A DNA stretch of 64,000 bases from Nocardia huaxiensis (GCF_013744875.1 NZ_CP059399.1:6138001-6202000), one strand, 5' to 3'; counted from the first letter of the stretch, positions 55,148 through 64,000 are shown. Numbers and translations: made by a program. The notes: generated by a model from the letters alone, not told the origin.

Positions 55148-56056
55148 TCAGCGCAGGCGGTTATCGCGCAGGGTGGCGGCAATGGCGAGCTGGTCCGCGT
55201 CCAGTTCGTCGTCCTCGTCGTCGATGTTCCACAGCAGGTTCTGCAAGGCGCGGCCCAGGGTCCAGGCGGCGGCGCGCTGCCGGTCCTGGCCGGTGGCCTC
55301 GGTGAGCAGGTCGAAGCGGTAGAGGACTTCCTTCTCGTCGTAGCCGCCACGGAGTTCGTTGCGCAGGGCGGGCATCAGATCGAATCCGGGATCTCCGGCG
55401 AGCGGTTTGGGATCGATGGCCAGCCAGGGTTCGCGGGCGGCGGCCAGGATGTTGTCGAAGTGCAGGTCCCAGTGCAGGAGCCGGTCGCCCGGCTGGTCGA
55501 GCACGTCCCGCACGGCGGCCGCGCAGTCGAGAATCGTGCGCCGGGCGGCGCTGTCCACCAGGGGTGACGTGAGCGCTTCGGGGACCTCGTCGAGCATCTC
55601 CCGGGCGATATCGCCGAGCCGGCGCAGTCCGGCGGGGGCCGCGACGGCGGTGAGGCGGGCCAGGATTCCGGCGAGAATCGCGGTCGCTGCGTGCATGTCG
55701 TCGAGGGCGGACAGGTGCCGGGTCTCGTCGAGGCGCTCGAGCAGCATGCTGCCGGTGTCCGCGTCGTGTTCGAGCAGCCGCACGATGGCGTCACCGTTCC
55801 ACTGCCGCAGTGCGAGCGGCTCCCCCACGCTTTCCTCGTCCAGCAGTGGCAGTTTCAGCGCGGCGGGGGTGCCGTCGGCGCGCTCGACGGGCAGCACCAG
55901 CGAGGCCACGCCGTGCATGGACTTGCCGGTGAGCGTCAGCTGCCAGCGATCGAGAAAGGTGGCCGCACGACGGGGCAGGTCGTCGAGGAAGGCGCGGCCG
56001 GCCGCGCCGTTGTAGTCGATCTGGGTCCGGGTGAGTTCCGCGGGAACATCGATCAC
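55148..56056 (-). CDS. APH(6)/hydroxyurea-type phosphotransferase
   Basis: 302 residues of the aminoglycoside/hydroxyurea kinase family (PF04655): FLDRWQLTLTG, MHGVASLVLPVERADG, AALKLPLLDEES, the catalytic loop LLHWDLHFDNIL and the metal-binding AIDPKPLAGDPGFDL. The catalytic motif is intact, unlike in the 4.1-kb phosphotransferase. Streptomycin 6-kinases belong here, but many members have no known antibiotic substrate. GTG 56056 follows AGGA. Lies next to the hydrolase and ABC-F genes. Confidence 0.85.
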   Translation of the reverse strand: MIDVPAELTRTQIDYNGAAGRAFLDDLPRRAATFLDRWQLTLTGKSMHGVASLVLPVERADGTPAALKLPLLDEESVGEPLALRQWNGDAIVRLLEHDADTGSMLLERLDETRHLSALDDMHAATAILAGILARLTAVAAPAGLRRLGDIAREMLDEVPEALTSPLVDSAARRTILDCAAAVRDVLDQPGDRLLHWDLHFDNILAAAREPWLAIDPKPLAGDPGFDLMPALRNELRGGYDEKEVLYRFDLLTEATGQDRQRAAAWTLGRALQNLLWNIDDEDDELDADQLAIAATLRDNRLR

Positions 56057-56172
56057 GACATGATCCTACGAACGCCGTCGAGCGGATTACGGTGCGCGCT
56101 CCGGGGATTCCACCCCGGACCGACCGGCACGCCGGCTTGTTTCGACCGGCAGCCACCGGGCATCCGAGGGGT

Positions 56173-56469
56173 ATGCCTTATCTCTACCGCACCTACAACG
56201 AGGGTGCCGCCGCCCGCATCATCGCGGGTGTCGGTGGCCTGTTCGCACTCATCGAGGGTGTCTACATCCTGCTGCTGGTGTTCGACGCCGACCAGTCCAA
56301 CCGGTTCTTCACCTTCATCAAGGGGCTCGCCGAACCCCTGGCGCTGTTCTTCCCGGGCCTGTTCCACACCGGCAACGGGGACCTGGACATCGTGTTGAAC
56401 TACGGTCTGGCCGCGGTCTTCTGGCTCGCCGTGACGGGTTTCATCGCGCGCCTGGTGTCCCGATACTGA
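56173..56469 (+). CDS. Small membrane protein, tandem copy 1
   Basis: 98 residues from ATG 56173 after GAGGGG. Two hydrophobic helices (IIAGVGGLFALIEGVYILLLVF and YGLAAVFWLAVTGFIARLV) flank a loop with AEPLALFFPGLFHTGNGDLDIVLN. It is followed by a near-copy in the same direction. Unknown function; YggT-like topology only. Confidence 0.72.
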   Translation: MPYLYRTYNEGAAARIIAGVGGLFALIEGVYILLLVFDADQSNRFFTFIKGLAEPLALFFPGLFHTGNGDLDIVLNYGLAAVFWLAVTGFIARLVSRY

Positions 56470-56564
56470 CCAGTCCGCGTCTCGCATAACGACACGCGGT
56501 TTCCGCTGGTAGCGACACGGTTTCAGCGGGCATGACGGCGACCTGCATCGGGCATATTTCCGTT

Positions 56565-56852
56565 ATGCCGTACGTCGCCCGCAATGAGGCCACCGCCGCG
56601 CGGATCATCGCCGGGGTGGGTGCCGTGTTCGCCCTGATCGAGGGCCTGTACATCCTGATGCTGGTGCTGGACGCCGATCAAACCAATCGGTTCTTCCTGT
56701 TCATCAAGCAGTTCGCCGAACCCCTGGCGCTGTTCTTCCCGGGCCTGTTCCACACCGGCAACGCCGATCTGGACATCGTCCTGAATTACGGTCTGGCAGC
56801 GCTGTTCTGGCTCATCGTCAGCGGATTCGTGGCGAGGTGGGTGGCGAAGTAG
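56565..56852 (+). CDS. Small membrane protein, tandem copy 2
   Basis: 95 residues from ATG 56565. More than two thirds of residues match copy 1; the central block AEPLALFFPGLFHTGN is identical, as is DLDIVLNYGLAA. It differs at both ends. It stops 8 bases before the convergent PucR gene's stop. Confidence 0.72.
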   Translation: MPYVARNEATAARIIAGVGAVFALIEGLYILMLVLDADQTNRFFLFIKQFAEPLALFFPGLFHTGNADLDIVLNYGLAALFWLIVSGFVARWVAK

Positions 56853-56859
56853 CTATCTC

Positions 56860-58062
56860 TCAGAGATCCGCCGACGCCAGGTCGAACGCGGTGAGCGCGG
56901 CCGCGAACAGCGGCGTGTGCTCGGACCGGCCGGGATCGTATCCGGTCAGGGCGGCAATGCGGGTGAGCCGATAGTTGAGCGTATTGCGGTGCACCACCAG
57001 CGACTCCGCCGCGGCCACCCGATTGTGATCGTGCGCGAGATAGGCGCGCAGCGCGTCCATCAGATGCGGGTGCCCGGTGAGCGGGGCGAGCAGCTCCAGC
57101 AGCCAGGCGCGCGCCGGGCCGGGCCGGGCGAACTGATACTGGAGTGCCAGATCCGCCATGCGGTAGACCCCGGTCGGACGACCCAGGCCACGCGCCAGCC
57201 GCGCGATCTCCCCCGCCTCCTCGGCCCGCGCGGGAATCTCGGAAACCACTGCGGCCGTGGCCGTTCCGGCGATCACCCGAACACCTCCGGCGGCGGCGAT
57301 GCGCGCGACGGCGGCATCGAGCCGGGCGGCGGGCTCGGTGATCGGCACCAGCACCCAGCCTCCGGTCCGGTCCAGCAGGGTCAGCGCGGACGGTGACAGC
57401 GCGTCGATCTCGGCATGGATCACCCGCAGCGCCGGACGAGCCGCCTCGGCGGATTCGACGGAGTCGGCCGTGCGCAGCGACAGCACGTGATAGCCCCCGA
57501 GGGCGAGCCCGAACCGCTCCGCCAGCAGCTCGGCCGGTTTGCCCTGCAGAAGCGCCTGCGCCAGCGTGCGTTTCGCCTCCCGCTGCTCCCAGTGCAGATC
57601 CTGCCGTTCCCGCAGATACGACCCCGCCACCCCCGGAATCACCACCCCCAGATACCGCAGCAGCTGCGGCACCGCGGCCAGCAGTTCGGCCTGCCGCTGC
57701 GGCGTATCGACCGCCGCGGCAATGTACTCCCACGCCGCCAGCGCGCCACGATGGTAGACCGCCAGCGCCGCATCCAGCGGAATGCCTTCCCGCGCACGGC
57801 GAACCGCGACCTCGATCATCCCGTCGAGATCCTCCGCCCGAGGTTCCCGCCCCTCGATGACCAGGCGCACGAACAGCCGCAGATTGTCCTCCGCCCGCCG
57901 CGCCAGATCCCGCTCCAGCCCCTCGTGCGGCAGCCGATCGTAATCGGGAAAGGTGCGCAGCAGATCTGCCACCACTTGCCGAGCCATATCCGGAATGCGC
58001 GCGGTGACGAACTCGGGGAACGACAGATCCCGCTCCCCCACTGAACTATCCACGCCCCACAT
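56860..58062 (-). CDS. PucR/CdaR-type transcriptional regulator
   Basis: About 400 residues from ATG 58062 (GTG 58053 is an alternative). The middle contains a GGDEF-like/PucR region; the C-terminal helix-turn-helix is classical (HNRVAAAESLVVHRNTLNYRLTRI, then TGYDPGR). PucR-family proteins respond to metabolites such as purine or sugar derivatives; the effector is unknown. It is convergent with the small membrane protein genes and upstream of apt's terminator. Confidence 0.88.
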   Translation of the reverse strand: MWGVDSSVGERDLSFPEFVTARIPDMARQVVADLLRTFPDYDRLPHEGLERDLARRAEDNLRLFVRLVIEGREPRAEDLDGMIEVAVRRAREGIPLDAALAVYHRGALAAWEYIAAAVDTPQRQAELLAAVPQLLRYLGVVIPGVAGSYLRERQDLHWEQREAKRTLAQALLQGKPAELLAERFGLALGGYHVLSLRTADSVESAEAARPALRVIHAEIDALSPSALTLLDRTGGWVLVPITEPAARLDAAVARIAAAGGVRVIAGTATAAVVSEIPARAEEAGEIARLARGLGRPTGVYRMADLALQYQFARPGPARAWLLELLAPLTGHPHLMDALRAYLAHDHNRVAAAESLVVHRNTLNYRLTRIAALTGYDPGRSEHTPLFAAALTAFDLASADL

Positions 58063-58205
58063 TGTGTATGCGAACCAAGTCGGCCGCACCCCCTAGCGAG
58101 GCAGCCGGGAACATTGTCGCTGGACGGTGCGCCGGATCTGTCATTCGAACAAAGTCACCGCCGCAACCCTGATTCGCCGCACAGACCGTGAGCACCTCGG
58201 AACAG

Positions 58206-58238
58206 CGCAGGCGTGGCGACAGTGTCGCCACGCCTGCG
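58206..58238 (-). terminator. Hairpin downstream of apt
   Basis: CGCAGGCGTGGCGAC (58206-58220) pairs perfectly with 58224-58238 over 15 bp with a three-base loop. It lies 22 bases beyond the apt stop, so it terminates the yajC-secDF-apt transcription unit. Confidence 0.75.
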
Positions 58239-58259
58239 GATTTCGCTGTCCGGAACGCG

Positions 58260-58832
58260 CTAGAGCTTGACGACCGAGGTGAGCGGGTAGTCGCCCTGCT
58301 TTTCCCGGCCGTTGAGGAAGCTCAGTTCGAGCACGACCGCCGCCGCGACAACCTCCGCGCCGGCGGCGTGGAATAGCTCGGCCGCAGCGGCGAGGGTGCC
58401 GCCGGTGGCGAGCACATCGTCGAGGAGCAGCACCCTGCGGCCCTTCAGGTCGATGCCGTCGGCCGGGATTTCCAGTGCGGCGGAACCGTATTCGAGGGTG
58501 TACTCGCGGGAGATGACCGGGGGCGGGAGCTTGCCCGCCTTGCGCACCGCGACCACGCCGGTGCCCAGGACGGCCGCGACGCCCGCGCCGAGCAGGAAGC
58601 CGCGGGCGTCCACGCCCGCGACCAGGTCGGCTTCGGGAGCGCAGGCGGCGAAGCAGTCCAGCACCGCGCGGAAGCCCTGGGAGTCCGCGAACACCGGCGT
58701 CAGATCGGCGAAACGCACTCCCGGAGTCGGGAAGTCGTCGTGCCAGCGGGTCAGCCGTTCGACCGCCTCGGCGGCCCGGGTGGCCCGCTCACCGGCGATC
58801 TCGGCGGTCTCCACCATTTCGTGCTTGCTCAT
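58260..58832 (-). CDS. apt: Adenine phosphoribosyltransferase
   Basis: 190 residues. Converts adenine and PRPP to AMP. PRPP-binding motif RRVLLLDDVLATGGTLAAAAEL, adenine-site block VAGVDARGFLLGAGVA, and FPTPGVRFADLTPVFAD near the start. GAGGAG precedes ATG 58832. Position between rel and the secDF cluster matches M. tuberculosis Rv2584c, although accessory genes now separate it from rel. Confidence 0.95.
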   Translation of the reverse strand: MSKHEMVETAEIAGERATRAAEAVERLTRWHDDFPTPGVRFADLTPVFADSQGFRAVLDCFAACAPEADLVAGVDARGFLLGAGVAAVLGTGVVAVRKAGKLPPPVISREYTLEYGSAALEIPADGIDLKGRRVLLLDDVLATGGTLAAAAELFHAAGAEVVAAAVVLELSFLNGREKQGDYPLTSVVKL

Positions 58833-58870
58833 CTACACCCACTCCTCGTCACCACGCCACACGGCACATC

Positions 58871-60589
58871 TCACCGCTCGAGCACCCAGCGATCCATATT
58901 CCAGCCCGCGCCCGCCTTGGTGGGGCTGGCGATGCCGTTCCTCATGCCGTCGCCGAACCCGATGGTGCGCGGGGTGGCGAACAGCGGGATGGACGGCATC
59001 TCGCTCCACAGCAGGTTCTCCTGCTCGGTCAGCAGGTTCAGCACCGTGGCCGAGTTGTCCTCCGCCGCAAGCTGATCCGCGATGGCATCGTAGCGGCCAT
59101 TGCCGAACCGGTTGAAATTCAGGCCCTGACCGGTCTTCAGCGCCGCGGTCGCGTCGGTGCCGGTGAGCGAGCCGGACGGGCCGGGCATGCCGGCGGTGCC
59201 GGTCAGCATGGCGTCCACCTTGCCCTCGGTCAGCTGCGCGGGAGCGAAGTCCGGCGTGCCCGCGTCGACCACGGTGATACCGGCGGGCTTGCAGGCCGCC
59301 GCGATGTCGGCGATCGTCTGGGCGCGGCGCTCGTCGGGCTTCAGGTAGCCGATGCGCACCGTCGGATTCTGCACGCCCGAGCCGGCCAGCGCCTGGGTGG
59401 CGGCGGCGACATCACCGCCCTTGTAGCGGTCGGCCGCGCCGGTGGCCGCCGCGTAGTACAGCGAATCCTGTTGGATGGTGCGGGAATTCAACGGCCCGGA
59501 GCCGAGCCCGGAGGCGGCGTCGATGTCCGGGTGGCCGAGTTTGTCGAACAGCGCCTGCCGTGGCGTGCACAGCGCCAGCGCGCGGCGGGCCTCGGTATTG
59601 CTGAAGACGCCGCCGGTGCTCAGGATCAGCTGTTCCACACCGCGACTGGGCAGGTTCTCGGCGGAGAAGCCGCCCAGCCCCACATCACCGAGCGAGCCCG
59701 CGCCCACGTCGAGGACGCCGATCGCGCCGTCGGACACCTTCTTCTTCAGGTCGGATGTCCTGGGCCACACCACGATTCGCGCGGTCTTGGCGGGATCGCC
59801 CCACCACTTGTCGTTCTTCACCAGGACCAGGCCGTCCTTGTCGGTGAAGGATTCGATCTTGTACGGCCCCGAGGCGGGCAGCACCGACAGATCCAGCTTG
59901 CCGGGCGCGAGAGTGAAGCCGTTGTTCCAGAACTCGGCCACGCGCTCGAGCTGCCCGGTGTCACCCGACTGCACGGCCGTGACCAGGTTGGACACATTCG
60001 CCTGCTTGGCCACCACATGGGCGGGCATCAGCTCGGTGGCGTTGAACAGCGTCTTCCACGCCGAGTAATGCCGGCCCGGCCGGAACACCACGGTGGCGTC
60101 CTTGGACCCGGGCTGACAGTCCACCCGCTCGATATCGCTGTACCCGGAGGTCGTGGCGGCGTCGAACAGCGGAACCGGGCCGCCCGGACCGGCTTTGGTG
60201 AACCGGCCGCTGCGCGCGGCCCACGCCAGCACCAGATCGTCACAGGACGTGGACGTGCCGTCGGAGTACACGCCGTCCGGATTGAGCCGGTACTGGATGG
60301 TCTGGGTCTCCCCCGGCACCTCTTTGGCGGTGCCGGTATCGGTGTCGGCGATCGGCTGACCGTCCGGACCGGTGTAGAAGAACCCGGTCAGCACCCGCGA
60401 GAACACCGCCGCCGCACCGGAACTCGCGCCCAGCGTGCTGCCGCCGTTGTAGCTGGCGATGGCGGCGTCCACGCCGTAGCCGATGGACGGCACCTGGTTC
60501 TTGCCACCACAACCCGCCACCGCACCGGCGGCGAGCACACCCGCCACACCGACGGCCAGACCGCGCGCCAAGGCCCGGCGAGGCGTCAT
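58871..60589 (-). CDS. Solute-binding lipoprotein of the oligopeptide class (Rv2585c-like)
   Basis: About 572 residues. Signal and lipobox AVAGCGGK make it a lipoprotein. The body is a type 5 ABC solute-binding protein (SBP_bac_5): GVYSDGTSTSCDDLVLAWAAR, PASGPYKIESFTDKDGLVLVKN and IRIGYLKPDE-like segments. No permease or ATPase is adjacent. ATG 60589 has GGGAG just upstream; ATG 60646, 2 bases after the secF stop, is an alternative. Gene order secD-secF-lipoprotein-apt is that of M. tuberculosis. Confidence 0.9.
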   Translation of the reverse strand: MTPRRALARGLAVGVAGVLAAGAVAGCGGKNQVPSIGYGVDAAIASYNGGSTLGASSGAAAVFSRVLTGFFYTGPDGQPIADTDTGTAKEVPGETQTIQYRLNPDGVYSDGTSTSCDDLVLAWAARSGRFTKAGPGGPVPLFDAATTSGYSDIERVDCQPGSKDATVVFRPGRHYSAWKTLFNATELMPAHVVAKQANVSNLVTAVQSGDTGQLERVAEFWNNGFTLAPGKLDLSVLPASGPYKIESFTDKDGLVLVKNDKWWGDPAKTARIVVWPRTSDLKKKVSDGAIGVLDVGAGSLGDVGLGGFSAENLPSRGVEQLILSTGGVFSNTEARRALALCTPRQALFDKLGHPDIDAASGLGSGPLNSRTIQQDSLYYAAATGAADRYKGGDVAAATQALAGSGVQNPTVRIGYLKPDERRAQTIADIAAACKPAGITVVDAGTPDFAPAQLTEGKVDAMLTGTAGMPGPSGSLTGTDATAALKTGQGLNFNRFGNGRYDAIADQLAAEDNSATVLNLLTEQENLLWSEMPSIPLFATPRTIGFGDGMRNGIASPTKAGAGWNMDRWVLER

Positions 60590-60648
60590 TCCACTCCCAT
60601 CGAACGATTCGGTTTCCTGCCGCCGCACCCGCAACCCCCTGCGCATTG

Positions 60649-61896
60649 TCAGTGCCTTCTCTTGTGTCGTTTCCCGCTCGGTTTGGCGCCGGGGCGCGGG
60701 GCGCCGGCGTCGCGGGTGCGCGGCCCGGAGCTCTCCCGGCCGCCACTGAAACCATTTGCCGCGCCGTGGGTTTCGTAGTCGGCATCGCGGACGGCGGTGC
60801 GCCCGGCGCGCGCCGAGGCGGCGGTGGCCACCCGTGAGGAGGTCGCGCCCGACCGCTTGGCGAGCACCTTGCGCGTATGCGCCGCAACGGGTCCGAAGCG
60901 TTCCTTGATCGACACCAGCAGCGGCACCGCGAAGAAGATCGAGGAGTACGCGCCGACGATCATGCCGACCAGCTGCACCAGTGCCAGGTCCTTGAGCGTG
61001 CCGACGCCGAGCAGCCACACCGCGATCACCAGCATGCCGATGATCGGCAGAATGCCGATGACGGTGGTGCTGATGGAGCGCATGAGGGTCTGGTTGGCCG
61101 CCAGGTTGGCCTGCTCGGCGTAGGTGCGCCGGGTGACGTGCAGGATGCCCTTGGTGTTCTCCTCCACCTTGTCGAACACGACCACGTTGTCGTACAGCAC
61201 GTAGCCGAGGATGGTGAGCAGACCGATCACGGCCGCCGGAGTCACCTCGAAACCGACCAGCGAATAGATGCCGGCGGTGACGATCAGGTTGAAGAACAGC
61301 GAGGCGATGGCCGCGAACGACATGTCCCGTTCGAAGCGGATCGCGATGTACACCATGGTCAGCGCGATGAACACGACCAGCGCGATCAGGGCCTTCTGGG
61401 TGATCTGATGACCCCAGGTCTCACTGATCTCGGCGATGGAGATGGCATTGCGATCCACCACCCCGTCGCTGTCCTTGGGATGGAACGCCTCGAACAGCGC
61501 CAGCTGCAGCCGATCGGACTGCTCGGCGTCGAGGGTGTCCGAGCGCACCTGAATGGTGGCCGAGGAGCCCGAGCCCACCTTCTGCACCGTCACCGGCGCG
61601 TGCCCGAGGGTGTCGGTGTAGACCTGCTCCACCTGCGAGACGGAGATATTGTCCGACGCCGGGATCTGGATGCGGGAACCGCCGGCGAAGTCGATGCCGA
61701 GGGTGAATCCGCGGATGGCGATGCTCAGCAGCGAGATGATCACGAAGGCGGCGGCCAGCCCGTAGTAGAGCTTGCGCCTGCCGACGATCTCGAATCCGCC
61801 TGTGCCCGTGTACAACCGCTCCAGGAAGCTGTGCTTCGGAGCGTCCGGGGCGGCCTCGACGTAGTCGATGTCGGAATCAACGATGGGATTGCTCAT
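60649..61896 (-). CDS. secF: Protein translocase subunit SecF
   Basis: 415 residues, six transmembrane helices. RND-type partner of SecD that uses the proton gradient to help late steps of Sec export. Visible blocks: FTLGIDFAGGSRIQI, LTMVYIAIRFERDMSFA, TILGYVLYDNVVVFDKVEEN and RSISTTVIGILP. A long basic C-terminal tail (about 80 residues) ends in KRHKRRH. GGAGG precedes ATG 61896, 2 bases after the secD stop. Confidence 0.96.
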   Translation of the reverse strand: MSNPIVDSDIDYVEAAPDAPKHSFLERLYTGTGGFEIVGRRKLYYGLAAAFVIISLLSIAIRGFTLGIDFAGGSRIQIPASDNISVSQVEQVYTDTLGHAPVTVQKVGSGSSATIQVRSDTLDAEQSDRLQLALFEAFHPKDSDGVVDRNAISIAEISETWGHQITQKALIALVVFIALTMVYIAIRFERDMSFAAIASLFFNLIVTAGIYSLVGFEVTPAAVIGLLTILGYVLYDNVVVFDKVEENTKGILHVTRRTYAEQANLAANQTLMRSISTTVIGILPIIGMLVIAVWLLGVGTLKDLALVQLVGMIVGAYSSIFFAVPLLVSIKERFGPVAAHTRKVLAKRSGATSSRVATAASARAGRTAVRDADYETHGAANGFSGGRESSGPRTRDAGAPRPGAKPSGKRHKRRH

Positions 61897-61898
61897 CG

Positions 61899-63692
61899 TC
61901 ACGCCTCCTTGCCCGCGCCGACGGTGGCGGCGGCGGCAGCCTTGCGCTCCCGCGCGATCTGCGAAACCACACCGAGTCCGTTGACCGACGGCTTCGCCCA
62001 GAACGGCGACTTGGACGCCAGCATCAACAGCGGGGCGGTCACCAGGTAGAGCACGATCACGTCGAGGACGGTGGTGATGCCGAGGGTGAACGCGAAGCCC
62101 TTCACCTGTCCGGCGGCCAGCATGTACAGCACCGCGGACGCGATCAGCGAGACGGTCTTACCGGAGAGGTTGGTGCGCTGGGCACGCTGCCAGCCGCGCG
62201 GCACCGCCGAACGGAAGCTGCGGCCCTCGCGCATCTCGTCCTTGATGCGTTCGAAGAACACCACGAACGAGTCGGCGGTCAGACCGATACCGATGATCAG
62301 ACCGGCGATACCGGCCAGGTCGAGGGTGAAGCCGATCCAGCGGCCCAGCAGGATGATCACGCCGTACACGGCCACACCGGCCATGAGCAGCGAGAAACCG
62401 GCCAGCAGGCCGAGCATGCGGTAGACGATCAGGCAGTACAGCAGCACCGCCACCAGGCCGATGGCGCCCGCGATGAGCGAGGCCCGCAGCGAGCTCAAAC
62501 CCAGTGTCGCCGAGACGGTTTCGGCTTCGGAGGTGGTGAAGGACAGCGGCAGCGAACCGTACTTGAGCTGGTTGGCCAGCTCGGTGGCGCTGGCCTTGGT
62601 GAAGCTGCCCGAGATCTCGGTGTTGCCGCCGTACTGGTTGCCGTCGTTGATCCGCGGCGCGCTCACGACCCGCGAGTCCAGGGTGAAGGCCAGCTGGTTG
62701 GTCGGCGCCGGCTTGGACACGTATTCGGTGGTCAGCTTGCCCCAGGTGTCGGCGCCGCTGGACTTGAAGTCGATGGCGACCGTCCACTGCGGCTGACCCT
62801 GGCGCGGCGCGACCGCCTGCGCGTCCTTGATCTCCTGGCCGTCCAGGGCGGACTTGGCCAGCAGGTACACGTACTGGCCGTCGGTGGAGCAGGTGACCAG
62901 CGGCAGGTTCGGGTCGTCGTTGCCCGCCAGCGGATCCGGCTTGCTGCAGTCCATGGTCAGCATGGCCAGCTGCTGCACGTTCGGGTCGGTGCTCTGCCGG
63001 GTCGCCTTCGCCTCGGCGATCTCCTGCTGCGTCTTCTGCGCGGTGGTCAGGCCACCGGTGGGCTTGGGGGCCTCCGTGGTCGCCGGAGCCTCAGTGGTCG
63101 CCGGAGCCTCGGTGGTCGGTGCGGGCGCCTCGGTGGTCGGGGCCTGCGCCGGGAACACCCGGTTCTGCGGGGCGGGAGCCTCGCTGGTCGCCGGGGCGTC
63201 GGTCGCGGGCGCGTCGGTGGCGGGCGCCTCGAGGCCGGGCACGGCGGGTGCGGTGGTCGGCGCGCCGCCGGCGGGCGGCGTGGTCGGCGCGGTGGCCCCA
63301 CCCTGCTTCTGCGCCTGGATCATGTTCTGCACCGGCCGGATGTAGAGCTTGGCCGTGGTGGCGAGAGTCTTTGCCTGCGAACCACTGTCGCCCGGCACGG
63401 TGATCACCAGATTGTCGCCGTCGATCACGACCTCCGAACCGGAGACGCCGAGACCGTTGACACGCTGCTCGATGATGTCCTGCGCGCGACGCAGGGCGTC
63501 CTGGCTGGGCTTACCGCCGTCGGGAGTGCGCGGAGTGAGCGTGACGCGGGTGCCGCCCTGCAGGTCGATACCGAGTTTCGGGGTGTGGGCCTTGTCGCCG
63601 GTGAAGAACACCAGACCGAATATCAAGGCCAGCAGCGCGGCGTAGACGCCCAGCAGGCGCCATGGATGCGCCGATCCCTGGGAAGGTGGCAC
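61899..63692 (-). CDS. secD: Protein translocase subunit SecD
   Basis: 597 residues from GTG 63692 (GGAG upstream). N-terminal helix, P1 domain with KLGIDLQGGTRVTLTP, and a long Pro/Ala/Thr-rich inserted linker with repeated APATTEAP units (about residues 130-215). Then the C-terminal six-helix bundle: AGIAGLIIGIGLTADSFVVFFERIKDE and NLSGKTVSLIASAVLYMLAAG. The linker is much longer than in E. coli SecD, as is usual in mycolate actinobacteria. Confidence 0.96.
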   Translation of the reverse strand: MPPSQGSAHPWRLLGVYAALLALIFGLVFFTGDKAHTPKLGIDLQGGTRVTLTPRTPDGGKPSQDALRRAQDIIEQRVNGLGVSGSEVVIDGDNLVITVPGDSGSQAKTLATTAKLYIRPVQNMIQAQKQGGATAPTTPPAGGAPTTAPAVPGLEAPATDAPATDAPATSEAPAPQNRVFPAQAPTTEAPAPTTEAPATTEAPATTEAPKPTGGLTTAQKTQQEIAEAKATRQSTDPNVQQLAMLTMDCSKPDPLAGNDDPNLPLVTCSTDGQYVYLLAKSALDGQEIKDAQAVAPRQGQPQWTVAIDFKSSGADTWGKLTTEYVSKPAPTNQLAFTLDSRVVSAPRINDGNQYGGNTEISGSFTKASATELANQLKYGSLPLSFTTSEAETVSATLGLSSLRASLIAGAIGLVAVLLYCLIVYRMLGLLAGFSLLMAGVAVYGVIILLGRWIGFTLDLAGIAGLIIGIGLTADSFVVFFERIKDEMREGRSFRSAVPRGWQRAQRTNLSGKTVSLIASAVLYMLAAGQVKGFAFTLGITTVLDVIVLYLVTAPLLMLASKSPFWAKPSVNGLGVVSQIARERKAAAAATVGAGKEA

Positions 63693-63789
63693 GGTTCGTA
63701 ATCTCCTAGGCCGGAATCGAGGTGGTTGCGGGCGCACGCCGCAGCGCCACCGGCCGCCGGATTCGAGGCGGCCGATGGCGCGCGGTATG

Positions 63790-64000
63790 TCAGTCCTTGG
63801 TCAGCCGCGGGGCTTCGTCGGCGGTCTCGCCGGTCGCCTCGGTGGCGGCCGGAGCGGTGTCCGGGGTCGAATCCTCGGTGGTGTCGGCGACGTCGTCATT
63901 GCGGATCTCGCGGATCGCGGCCCGCGACCAGGTGGTCACGACATCCTCGGCGATCTCGAGGTCGACGCTGGTGTCATCGGTGTCGACAACGGTGCCGTAC
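63790..64000 (-). CDS. yajC: Preprotein translocase accessory protein YajC, C-terminal part
   Basis: The last 70 codons are visible: YGTVVDTDDTSVDLEIAEDVV, TTWSRAAIREIRN, then an acidic Ala/Thr-rich tail ending RLTKD before TGA at 63790. The start lies beyond the right edge. The pattern VVxxxDxxVxLEIAxxV and the position directly upstream of secD identify it as YajC. Confidence 0.9.
   Translation of the reverse strand, partial: YGTVVDTDDTSVDLEIAEDVVTTWSRAAIREIRNDDVADTTEDSTPDTAPAATEATGETADEAPRLTKD

Overview
The window is high-GC actinobacterial chromosome, most likely Nocardia or a close mycolate-containing relative. The evidence is gene order and content. A backbone syntenic with Mycobacterium tuberculosis Rv2559c-Rv2588c is recognisable: rarA, an Rv2560-like Pro/Gly-rich membrane protein, aspS, a YpfJ-type metallopeptidase, PhoD-type phosphatases, an Rv2578c-like radical SAM protein, hisS, ppiB, rel, apt, an Rv2585c-like lipoprotein, secF, secD and yajC. 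The kor and mdh genes, KstR-type operators and a LexA-type SOS box fit the same group. No rRNA, tRNA, CRISPR array or complete insertion sequence was seen.

Region by region. 0-7.2 kb: rarA (3' end cut off by the window), two tandem Tat-exported PhoD-like phosphatases, a phosphotransferase, the Rv2560-like gene and a decayed DUF389 pseudogene. 7.2-15.2 kb: aspS, metallopeptidase, secreted protein, korAB and the radical SAM gene with an SOS box. 15.2-20.4 kb: three genes with KstR-type palindromes at their starts (two short-chain dehydrogenases, one resembling 3-alpha-hydroxysteroid dehydrogenase, and an F420/flavin LLM oxidoreductase) around a two-gene EspC-like type VII substrate-type operon. 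20.4-24.7 kb: mdh, a membrane protein, hisS and ppiB.

Between ppiB and rel, neighbours in M. tuberculosis, lies about 24 kb of accessory DNA. Its core (25.8-40.4 kb) is one minus-strand run of 14 genes, mostly joined by ATGA overlaps. It encodes a type IV secretion/conjugation-like machine: a VirD4-type coupling protein, a split VirB4 (SCO6880 family plus an ATPase with an 855-residue disordered N-terminus), a VirB6/TrbL-like channel, two VirB8-like proteins, two paralogous small two-helix membrane proteins, two ParA/CpaE-like proteins lacking the Walker lysine, a DUF4913 protein, an orphan IS3 OrfA-like DNA-binding protein, an unannotated 53-residue ORF and a membrane-anchored protein. There is no relaxase, integrase or att site. 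A convergent coiled-coil gene with its own SOS-like box flanks it. The rest of the block holds a fourth KstR-type site with its SDR, an esterase, ppnP, a molybdopterin oxidoreductase, and a partner-switching pair (STAS protein; PAS-PP2C-HATPase-STAS protein).

From 48.7 kb the backbone resumes with rel. A second accessory block (51.3-58.1 kb) follows: an ABC-F protein, a triple-domain peptidoglycan hydrolase with an apparently dead NlpC domain (a candidate VirB1-like partner of the secretion system), an APH(6)-type kinase, twin small membrane proteins and a PucR regulator. The window ends with apt, lipoprotein, secF, secD and partial yajC. The main candidate for an undescribed system is the relaxase-less secretion cluster, together with its unusual coupled small proteins and the distant hydrolase.
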